Assembly: GCF_013114595.1 (NCBI RefSeq)
Contig: NZ_VTXE01000042.1
Location: forward strand, 1-38,861
Source of the DNA: Vibrio sp. 99-8-1
Lineage (GTDB): Bacteria; Pseudomonadota; Gammaproteobacteria; Enterobacterales; Vibrionaceae
DNA length: 38,861 nt
Direction: 5' to 3'
The notes under the pieces are model-generated. The model was not told the origin of the DNA and searched no databases. It was given only the letters and a program-made list of their open reading frames with translations. The first letter of the stretch is position 1. Each line of letters opens with the position of its first letter. A program made the position numbers and the translations under genes. Shown here piece after piece: positions 33,355 through 38,861 of the stretch.

Positions 33355-33486
33355 ATGTTTACGCAATCTCTAGTGAGGCTTACCATTGGTGGCTTGGTGG
33401 TACTTGGTATCAAGCTTAGTGCAATCTATTTCTTACCAATGGTGCTACTATTAAATACCCATCATAAAGAGTTTTTTGGATGGTAA
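33355..33486 (+). CDS. Predicted 43-residue membrane microprotein
   Basis: A short open frame reads MFTQSLVRL at the start and ends HKEFFGW, with a continuous hydrophobic stretch of about 25 residues between Leu9 and Leu34, interrupted by a single lysine near residue 20. A ribosome site TGAGG lies 6 bases before the ATG; an ATG at 33343 in frame would add four residues but has no such site. The stop codon is built into the 5' arm of a perfect terminator, so the transcript ends right after the frame. I do not recognise a family. A single-pass inner-membrane peptide with a short cytoplasmic N-terminus is likely. It could also be an RNA gene with a chance frame, but ribosome site, hydrophobic pattern and terminator placement favour coding. 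Confidence 0.55.
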   Translation: MFTQSLVRLTIGGLVVLGIKLSAIYFLPMVLLLNTHHKEFFGW

Positions 33487-33513
33487 AAAAATCGGGGTTT
33501 TCCCCGATTTTTT
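33486..33513 (+). terminator. Rho-independent terminator after the microprotein
   Basis: AAAAAATCGGGG and CCCCGATTTTTT form a perfect 12-bp stem with a TTTT loop. The last base of the microprotein stop is the first base of the stem. The A/T symmetry allows use in both directions. Confidence 0.93.
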
Positions 33514-33664
33514 CTATTTAAAATCAGCTAAAAAGGTCTATTTTAGAGTTAAGACTTTAGTCTAGTATTTTGGGGCTGGAGAGAAAGAGAGTAGATGCTT
33601 ATGCGGTAAACTCTGTTCAGTACAAACTGAGTCGAGTGAGTAGAGAACTAAACGATAGGCATAA

Positions 33665-33691
33665 AAAAAGAGGGTTTAAAACCCTCTTTTT
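33665..33691 (-). terminator. Rho-independent terminator after pykF
   Basis: GAGGGTT and AACCCTC with flanking A and T runs form a strong, bidirectional-looking hairpin 27 bases after the pyruvate kinase stop. Between this and the terminator at 33513 about 150 bases hold no gene, only small dyads such as AGACTTTAGTCT. Confidence 0.9.
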
Positions 33692-33717
33692 ACATTCTGC
33701 GAGAATAATTTAAGAAA

Positions 33718-35130
33718 TTATAATACGTGTACAGATGCTGTGTTAGTTGTACCAGAAGCAACAAGTGCACCAGATACCATAATAACGATGTCGCCTTTCT
33801 TACCAAGACCTGTGTTTAGCGCAAGCTCTTTACCATTTACGTAGAAAGCATCTGTGCTGTCTACTGAATCAACAACCACTGGACGAACACCTTTCGTTAG
33901 TACAAGTTGTGCCGCAGTTTTCTTGTTTGTTGTTAGAGCAAGAATGTTTGCTGTAGGGAAGTATTTACGTACTGAACGTGCAGACTTACCACCTTCAGTT
34001 GCGACAACGATAAGTGGAGCAGCTAGTTTTTCAGCAGTGTCTACTGCGCCTTTACATACAGCTTCTGTAATGCGTAGACGTGGGCTATCTAGACGATCAC
34101 CTAGTTCAGCTTTAAGTGCTTTATCTGTACGGTTACAGATTTGAGCCATAATAGTTACTGCTTCAACAGGGTATTTACCTTTAGCTGTTTCACCAGAAAG
34201 CATTACTGCATCTGTTCCGTCCATTACTGCGTTCGCAACGTCACCCGCTTCTGCACGTGTTGGGCGAGGGTTTTTGATCATTGAATCAAGCATTTGAGTT
34301 GCAGTGATAACCATCTTACGAGCACGGTTACATTTCTCAATCATCATTTTTTGAGCGAAGATTACTTCTTCTGCTGGGATTTCAACACCTAGGTCACCAC
34401 GAGCAACCATAATGCCGTCAGAAAGCTCAAGGATTTCGTCAAAGTTATCAACGCCTTCTTGGTTTTCAATTTTAGAGATGATGTGGATGCTTTCGCCGCC
34501 ATTTGCATTAAGTAGAGAGCGAATCTCTTTCACATCTTCTGCTTTACGGATAAATGAAGCAGCAACAAAGTCTACACCTTGCTCACAACCAAATTTAAGG
34601 TCTGCTTTATCTTTCTCAGAAAGAGCAGGAAGTTGAACAGAAACTCCTGGAAGGTTAACACCTTTGTTTTCGCCTAGAGCACCGTTGTTAAGTACTTTAC
34701 ACTGAACGTCAGTATCCGTTAGACCCGTTACTTCCATTTCGATTAGACCGTCATCAACAAGAATGGTGTTACCAACAGTTAGGTCTTTAGCGAAGCCAGC
34801 GTAAGTTACCGCAACAACGTTTTTGTTACCAACAACAGATGTGTCAGTAGTGAAAGTGAAGTCTTGGCCTGCTACTAGATCAACGTCATCGCCATTTTCT
34901 AGTTTGATAGTACGAATTTCAGGGCCTTTAGTATCAAGCAGAATCGCAAGTTGTTTGCCTTTTGCTTCCATTACTTGACGGAAGTTAGCAATACGAGTGC
35001 CGTGCTCTTCAAAATCGCCGTGAGAGAAGTTTAGGCGCATAACGTTCATGCCTGCTTCTACTAGTTCAGTTAACTTCTCTACAGATTCAGTTTTCGGGCC
35101 AATCGTACATACGATTTTGGTCTTTTTCAT
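33718..35130 (-). CDS. pykF: Pyruvate kinase I
   Basis: The enzyme converts phosphoenolpyruvate and ADP to pyruvate and ATP. From the ATG at 35130 it has 470 residues, exactly the length of E. coli PykF, and begins MKKTKIVCTIGPKTES as that family does. The 28 residues of the longer frame to 35214 are not family-like, and GGAG lies about 10 bases before the chosen ATG. Visible signatures are MNVMRLNFSHGDFEEHG, the active-site IISKIENQEGVDNFDEIL, IMVARGDLGVEIPAEEV, and the C-terminal allosteric domain ending GTTNTASVHVL. Divergent from the glmR-like gene across a 437-bp region with Cra-like and CRP-like sites. Confidence 0.96.
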   Translation of the reverse strand: MKKTKIVCTIGPKTESVEKLTELVEAGMNVMRLNFSHGDFEEHGTRIANFRQVMEAKGKQLAILLDTKGPEIRTIKLENGDDVDLVAGQDFTFTTDTSVVGNKNVVAVTYAGFAKDLTVGNTILVDDGLIEMEVTGLTDTDVQCKVLNNGALGENKGVNLPGVSVQLPALSEKDKADLKFGCEQGVDFVAASFIRKAEDVKEIRSLLNANGGESIHIISKIENQEGVDNFDEILELSDGIMVARGDLGVEIPAEEVIFAQKMMIEKCNRARKMVITATQMLDSMIKNPRPTRAEAGDVANAVMDGTDAVMLSGETAKGKYPVEAVTIMAQICNRTDKALKAELGDRLDSPRLRITEAVCKGAVDTAEKLAAPLIVVATEGGKSARSVRKYFPTANILALTTNKKTAAQLVLTKGVRPVVVDSVDSTDAFYVNGKELALNTGLGKKGDIVIMVSGALVASGTTNTASVHVL

Positions 35131-35294
35131 GGAAGATACTCTCCGGTAAGTATATTTACATTTTAAGTTTGTGTTGCTGTTCATTGAGCAACATAAGAAA
35201 GAAAATGACAACATTTTGTGTTGTTTGATTATTTTCTTACAGCTTATGCCTTTGAGCCCAGAGCCAGCTTGAAATCTATTAAACAGTTAAGCTA

Positions 35295-35306
35295 CAAAAC
35301 GATTCG
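35295..35306. promoter_or_regulatory. Cra/FruR-like site upstream of pykF
   Basis: CAAAACGATTCG agrees at 9 of 12 positions with the Cra half-palindrome TGAAACGNTTCA (outer bases differ). Cra represses pykF in E. coli. The site is 165 bp from the pykF start, rather far, so this is tentative. Confidence 0.3.
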
Positions 35307-35427
35307 TTGCAGCGACTGCTACTGCTATTTTTTTGTATTCTTGGTCAGTCTATAGACTAAAAGTTGCAAAAAAATAACGGTAATTTGTGTAATAAAATTT
35401 CTTTAGGGCGCGAATTCTAACAAATAA

Positions 35428-35443
35428 TCTGATCAAGATCACT
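35428..35443. promoter_or_regulatory. CRP-like site
   Basis: TCTGATCAAGATCACT matches TGTGA-N6-TCACA at 8 of 10 core positions and has an inner perfect dyad TGATC-AA-GATCA. It lies 125 bp before the DeoR-family gene. Confidence 0.4.
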
Positions 35444-35451
35444 GTTGATAA

Positions 35452-35465
35452 TTGTTCTAGAACAA
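35452..35465. promoter_or_regulatory. 14-bp perfect palindrome upstream of the DeoR-family gene
   Basis: TTGTTCTAGAACAA is fully palindromic and lies 9 bases after the CRP-like site and 103 bases before the regulator start. It could be an autoregulatory operator; no known consensus is claimed. Confidence 0.4.
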
Positions 35466-35567
35466 ATTTTCATCTTAAAATTTTTAATTTTTGCATCGAA
35501 ATAAATAGACAATAAAGTTTCAATTGAAATATAATAGTTTCGTTTCGTAATTTATAAGTTTCAGTTA

Positions 35568-36332
35568 ATGTCAAAAAGAAATACTCAACTTAGGCGCCAC
35601 ACGATTAATAAACTGGTTAATGAACTAGGTGAAGTCAGTGTTGAAGAGCTATCTGTCCAATTTGATACTTCAGAAGTCACTATTCGTAAAGACTTAGCCT
35701 CATTAGAGAGCAATGGTTTACTGCTACGTCGCTATGGCGGGGCAATCGCGTTGCCTAAAGAGGTAGTAAGTGATGAAGTTTCAGAGAAAGTTTCAAAGCA
35801 AAAGATAAATATTGCGATTGCTGCTGCTCAGCTCATCCGAGATCACAACAGAATTGTGATTGATAGTGGCAGTACTACGGGTGCGTTGATTCAACAACTG
35901 GATCAAAAACAAGGGTTGATCGTTATGACCAATTCGCTTCATGTGGCTAACGCGTTAAGTGAGTTGGAAAATGAACCGACCCTGTTAATGACAGGAGGAA
36001 CCTGGGACATTCGCTCAGAGTCGTTTCAGGGACAAGTTGCTGAGTCAGTATTACGTGCTTATGACTTTGACCAACTCTTCATTGGGGCTGACGGTGTTGA
36101 TTTGACGCGAGGGACGACTACATTTAATGAAATGCTTGGACTCAGTAAAGTGATGGCAGAAGTGTCGCGAGAAGTGATTGTTATGATTGAGTCAGAGAAG
36201 ATTGGTCGAAAAATTCCCAATTTGGAACTCTCATGGCAACACATAGATGTATTAGTCAGTGACGCTCAACTAACCGATCAGCAAAAACTGAATATTGAAT
36301 CCAAAGGTGTACGAGTTATTCGAACCCTATAA
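35568..36332 (+). CDS. DeoR-family regulator upstream of glmS (GlmR-like)
   Basis: A 254-residue DeoR-family regulator. The N-terminal helix-turn-helix is at about 7-57 (LRRHTINKLVNELGEVSVEELSVQFDTSEVTIRKDLASLESNGLLLRRYGGA), and the sugar-phosphate-sensing DeoRC domain runs from about 75, with IVIDSGSTTGALIQQL, MTNSLHVANAL, LLMTGGTWDIRSESFQG and LFIGADGVDLTRGTTTFN. A DeoR-type gene called glmR sits beside glmS in Pseudomonas, and this one is 71 bases before glmS on the same strand, so control of amino-sugar synthesis in response to a hexose or hexosamine phosphate is likely. The ATG at 35568 has no strong ribosome site. Confidence 0.85.
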   Translation: MSKRNTQLRRHTINKLVNELGEVSVEELSVQFDTSEVTIRKDLASLESNGLLLRRYGGAIALPKEVVSDEVSEKVSKQKINIAIAAAQLIRDHNRIVIDSGSTTGALIQQLDQKQGLIVMTNSLHVANALSELENEPTLLMTGGTWDIRSESFQGQVAESVLRAYDFDQLFIGADGVDLTRGTTTFNEMLGLSKVMAEVSREVIVMIESEKIGRKIPNLELSWQHIDVLVSDAQLTDQQKLNIESKGVRVIRTL

Positions 36333-36342
36333 AGAACAAATC

Positions 36343-36375
36343 ACTCGATGCTAGATAGTGTATTTAGCATCGAGT
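36343..36375 (+). other. Hairpin between the DeoR-family gene and glmS
   Basis: ACTCGATGCTA (36343-36353) and TAGCATCGAGT (36365-36375) form a perfect 11-bp stem with an 11-base loop, 10 bases after the regulator stop and 28 bases before the glmS ATG. No T-run follows, so it is not a normal terminator. It may be a processing or regulatory element in the glmS leader. The glmS ribosome site (GGAG, 36393-36396) lies outside the stem. Confidence 0.5.
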
Positions 36376-36403
36376 AAATAAAATTAGAAATTGGAGTGTA
36401 AAC

Positions 36404-38236
36404 ATGTGTGGAATAGTAGGTGCAGTAGCACAACGTGATGTAGCAGAAATTCTGGTAGAGGGATTACGCCGTTTAGAATATCGTGGATATGACTCTGCGG
36501 GTGTCGCTGTTGTCGATGGTGACAACAACCTTACTCGTGTAAGACGCTTAGGAAAAGTGCAAGAGTTAGCTGACGCCGTGAATCAGCAAGAGGTTCTTGG
36601 TGGTACTGGGATCGCTCATACACGTTGGGCAACACATGGAGAACCATCCGAAGTTAATGCTCACCCTCATATCTCTGGCGATATTACCGTTGTTCATAAC
36701 GGCATAATTGAGAACCATGAAGAGTTACGCGCACTTTTGAAGCAACGTGGTTACCAGTTTGAATCTCAAACAGACACAGAAGTTATTGCTCACTTAGTTG
36801 AATGGGAACGTCGTACATCTGCAACTTTAGTAGAAGCGCTTCATAAAGCGGCAGCACAGTTAGATGGTGCTTATGGTACGGTTATTCTTGATCGTAGAGA
36901 TCCTGAAAAATTGGTGGTTGCTCGCTCTGGTAGCCCGATCGTTATCGGTTACGGTGTGGGTGAAAACTTTTTGGCATCCGATCAGCTTGCTTTGCTAAGC
37001 GTGACTCGTCGCTTTAGTTACTTAGAAGAAGGTGATGTGGCAGAAATAACGCGTAGAACTGTGACCGTTATGGATATCAATGGTAATGACGTTGAGCGTG
37101 AAATTATTGAGTCTAATGCTGAGCATGATGCCGGTGATAAAGGTCAATATCGTCACTTTATGCAGAAAGAGATTTTCGAGCAGCCAACCGCGCTTATCAA
37201 TACGATGGAAGGTCGTATTACACAGGAATCCGTTATTATTGAGAGTATTGGTGTCAATGCGCTGGACATTCTGACCAAGGTTGAGCATGTACAGATTATC
37301 GCTTGTGGGACCTCTTATAACTCAGGTATGGCCGCAAGATACTGGTTCGAAGGGCTAGCCGGAGTGAGCTGTGATGTTGAAATAGCCTCTGAGTTCCGTT
37401 ACCGCAAATTTGTTACTCGACCAAATAGCTTATTGATTACGCTTTCTCAGTCTGGTGAAACCGCTGATACATTGGCTGCGCTTCGTTTAGCAAAAGAGAA
37501 GGGTTACATGGCTGCAATGACCATCTGTAATGTTTCAGGTTCGTCACTTGTTCGTGAGTCTGACTTTGCCTTTATGACCAGAGCAGGAACAGAAATAGGC
37601 GTTGCTTCAACAAAAGCCTTCACTACGCAACTTGCCGCTATGCTAATGCTGGTTACCGCGATAGGTAAGCAGAACAACAATATAGATGCAGCGAAAGAGA
37701 AAGAAATAGTTCAAGCGATTCATGAGTTACCAGTACAAATTGAAAGTGCTCTAGCTTTTGATAAAGAGATCGAAGCGCTGGCAGAAGATTTTGCTGACAA
37801 ACAGCACACGCTATTCTTAGGGCGTGGTGAGTTTTACCCAATTGCTATGGAAGCATCCCTTAAACTAAAAGAGATCTCTTATATCCATGCTGAAGCGTAT
37901 GCTGCTGGTGAGTTAAAGCATGGGCCTCTAGCCTTGATTGATGCGGATATGCCTGTTGTGGTTATCGCCCCAAGTAATGATCTTCTTGAGAAACTCAAAT
38001 CAAATGTTGAAGAAGTACGCGCCAGAGGTGGTTTACTTTATGTATTTGCCGATGCCGATGCCGGATTTGATGGCGACGAAAACATGAAGATAATTAAAAT
38101 GCCTCACGTTAATGAGATCACAGCACCTATTTTCTATACCGTACCAATGCAGTTGCTCTCTTATCACGTTGCCCTAATTAAAGGCACCGATGTTGACCAG
38201 CCTCGTAACCTAGCAAAAGCAGTAACGGTAGAGTAA
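36404..38236 (+). CDS. glmS: Glucosamine--fructose-6-phosphate aminotransferase (isomerizing)
   Basis: GlmS makes glucosamine-6-phosphate from fructose-6-phosphate and glutamine, the first step to UDP-GlcNAc for peptidoglycan and LPS. The length of 610 residues matches E. coli GlmS (609). The N-terminal nucleophile follows the initiator Met (MCGIVGAVAQRDV); the glutaminase part includes GIAHTRWATHGEPSEVNAHPH and VVHNGIIENHEELR. Two SIS sugar-isomerase domains are visible, at about 285-420 (IIACGTSYNSGMAARYW, TLSQSGETADTL) and 455-600 (LFLGRGEFYPIAMEASLKLKEISYIHAEAYAAGELKHGPLALI). The end, PRNLAKAVTVE, is the conserved C-terminus. No glmU is adjacent. A strong terminator follows 66 bases after the stop. 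Confidence 0.97.
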   Translation: MCGIVGAVAQRDVAEILVEGLRRLEYRGYDSAGVAVVDGDNNLTRVRRLGKVQELADAVNQQEVLGGTGIAHTRWATHGEPSEVNAHPHISGDITVVHNGIIENHEELRALLKQRGYQFESQTDTEVIAHLVEWERRTSATLVEALHKAAAQLDGAYGTVILDRRDPEKLVVARSGSPIVIGYGVGENFLASDQLALLSVTRRFSYLEEGDVAEITRRTVTVMDINGNDVEREIIESNAEHDAGDKGQYRHFMQKEIFEQPTALINTMEGRITQESVIIESIGVNALDILTKVEHVQIIACGTSYNSGMAARYWFEGLAGVSCDVEIASEFRYRKFVTRPNSLLITLSQSGETADTLAALRLAKEKGYMAAMTICNVSGSSLVRESDFAFMTRAGTEIGVASTKAFTTQLAAMLMLVTAIGKQNNNIDAAKEKEIVQAIHELPVQIESALAFDKEIEALAEDFADKQHTLFLGRGEFYPIAMEASLKLKEISYIHAEAYAAGELKHGPLALIDADMPVVVIAPSNDLLEKLKSNVEEVRARGGLLYVFADADAGFDGDENMKIIKMPHVNEITAPIFYTVPMQLLSYHVALIKGTDVDQPRNLAKAVTVE

Positions 38237-38302
38237 TAAGGTTAACTTCGAACGGCGACTAAACTAAATTTAATCGCTCAAAAGTTGATTAGCAATAAGT
38301 GA

Positions 38303-38333
38303 AAAAGGGTCATTTTATAATGACCCTTTTTTG
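38303..38333 (+). terminator. Rho-independent terminator after glmS
   Basis: AAAAAGGGTCATT (38303-38315) and AATGACCCTTTTT (38320-38332) form a perfect 13-bp stem with loop TTAT and a T-run. Confidence 0.93.
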
Positions 38334-38367
38334 CGTTTTAAACGTTGAGTGCTGTGTATGTACCTAT

Positions 38368-38401
38368 GAAACAATAGTTCATATTAGTTAACTATTGTTT
38401 C
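38368..38401. repeat. 34-bp inverted repeat containing AGTTAAC
   Basis: GAAACAATAGTT (38368-38379) and AACTATTGTTTC (38390-38401) are perfect 12-bp arms around CATATTAGTT. There is no T-run after it, and it lies 35 bases past the glmS terminator, so it looks like an operator rather than a terminator. Confidence 0.5.
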
Positions 38402-38679
38402 GTCTACTTTAGTTAACTAATGGTAACCGTTTTCTGGGCTTTTATTTAGCTGAGGCTTATTGGTATTGATTGAATAGTGTTCTTTTTAAGTCAATAGCTG
38501 AGTCACTATGAATAATTATAACCTATATGGCCATTGTTGTTTGGTGGCAAGGCTTAGATAACAAAGATGGTTCTCAGCGTGAATTAGTTAAATGGAGTTT
38601 CATATCTATTTTCGAGTCACAATTGTTAACTTTAAGCGCTCCGTCACAATATTTTATAGGATTTATCATTAATATTATC

Positions 38680-38709
38680 AACCATAGTTAACTTAATTTA
38701 ACTCTGGTT
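38680..38709. repeat. 30-bp inverted repeat containing AGTTAAC
   Basis: AACCATAGTTAA (38680-38691) and TTAACTCTGGTT (38698-38709) pair at 11 of 12 positions around CTTAAT. It ends 42 bases before the M24 gene start, in the promoter-proximal position. Confidence 0.5.
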
Positions 38710-38751
38710 GTAATTTAGTAATCCAATAAGATTGATGCAAAAGGGGATACG

Positions 38752-38861
38752 ATGGACTTTCTAAACAGAGGCTTTGAACAAGCCGAATTTGAAAACAGAA
38801 CACAAAGAGCTCAAAAAATCATGCACGAGCAGAAGCTAGATGCGATGATTTTTACCACTGA
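38752..38861 (+). CDS. M24-family peptidase/creatinase-like protein, N-terminal fragment (partial)
   Basis: The ATG at 38752 has AAGGGG about 6 bases upstream and the frame stays open for the remaining 36 codons. It reads MDFLNRGFEQAEFENRTQRA and continues with QKIMHEQKLDAMIFTT, which looks like the beginning of the creatinase/aminopeptidase-P N-terminal domain (R-x-x-x-A-Q...M...-x-x-DA-x-x-x-TT). Family members include Xaa-Pro peptidases, creatinases and ectoine hydrolases, so the substrate cannot be told from this piece. The metal-binding C-terminal domain lies outside the window. Confidence 0.6.
   Translation, partial: MDFLNRGFEQAEFENRTQRAQKIMHEQKLDAMIFTT

Larger units (their letters stand above)
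35131..35567. other. Divergent control region between pykF and the DeoR-family regulator
   Basis: This 437-bp AT-rich region holds no gene. It contains, in order, a Cra-like site (35295-35306), a CRP-like site (35428-35443) and a 14-bp perfect palindrome (35452-35465), which are listed separately. The cluster lies nearer to the regulator than to pykF. Confidence 0.5.
38334..38751. other. Intergenic region with repeated GTTAAC dyads before the M24 gene
   Basis: This 418-bp AT-rich region holds no gene I can support. GTTAAC occurs at 38387-38392, 38412-38417, 38625-38630 and 38687-38692, with a near copy GTTAAA at 38587. The copy at 38412 is extended to the 12-bp palindrome TTAGTTAACTAA (38409-38420). 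Two larger inverted repeats built on the same core are listed separately. Confidence 0.5.

Noticed and set aside
1..38861. CRISPR arrays, integron attC sites, rRNA or tRNA genes
   Set aside because: No regularly spaced direct repeats, no attC-like cassettes and no cloverleaf or rRNA-like sequence were seen on either strand.

Overview
The window looks like a chromosomal segment of a marine gammaproteobacterium of the Vibrionaceae. The reasons are the SurA/LptD/DjlA block, the leuABCD operon with a leucine-rich leader, the order leuO - acyl-CoA ligase - ilvIH (which I recall from Vibrio cholerae), a DeoR-family gene directly upstream of glmS, and moderate-to-low GC. No rRNA, tRNA, insertion sequence or CRISPR array was seen.

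Layout. 1-3.7 kb (minus): start of pdxA, surA, lptD, with a sigma-E-like promoter before lptD. 3.8-5.6 kb: djlA and a secreted DUF547 protein, convergent. 5.7-10.8 kb (minus): leuA, leuB, leuC and leuD behind a clear transcription attenuator whose 20-residue leader carries five Leu codons in six. 10.9-16.2 kb (plus): an AT-rich operator region, a TetR regulator, a membrane-fusion protein and an RND pump, all overlapping. 16.4-25 kb: what appears to be one catabolic module, made of a YdiF-type CoA-transferase and an SDR dehydrogenase (plus), a three-part TRAP transporter (minus), and a divergent, overlapping regulatory operon of Cache-domain histidine kinase, NarL-type response regulator and LysR regulator (plus). 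25-31.2 kb (plus): leuO after a long AT-rich leader, a long-chain acyl-CoA ligase behind a FabR-like palindrome, and ilvIH. 31.3-33.5 kb (plus): a Cache-PAS-GGDEF diguanylate cyclase and a previously uncalled 43-residue membrane microprotein with its own hairpin leader and terminator. 33.7-38.9 kb: pyruvate kinase (minus), a GlmR-like DeoR regulator and glmS (plus), then a 418-bp intergenic region full of GTTAAC dyads leading into a truncated M24-type peptidase gene.

How the genes work together. The branched-chain amino acid genes (leuABCD, ilvIH) and their regulator LeuO flank about 14 kb of accessory DNA. That DNA carries two self-contained systems: a TetR-controlled efflux pump and a carboxylate uptake/activation module with its own sensors. 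The likeliest reading of the second is that the TRAP system imports a small hydroxy-, keto- or fatty acid, the CoA-transferase activates it, the SDR oxidises or reduces the CoA ester, and the Cache kinase senses the same or a related acid outside the cell. The substrate cannot be read from sequence. Envelope assembly, glycolysis (pykF) and amino-sugar synthesis (glmS) make up the rest. All functional assignments come from recognising families by eye; no database search was run.
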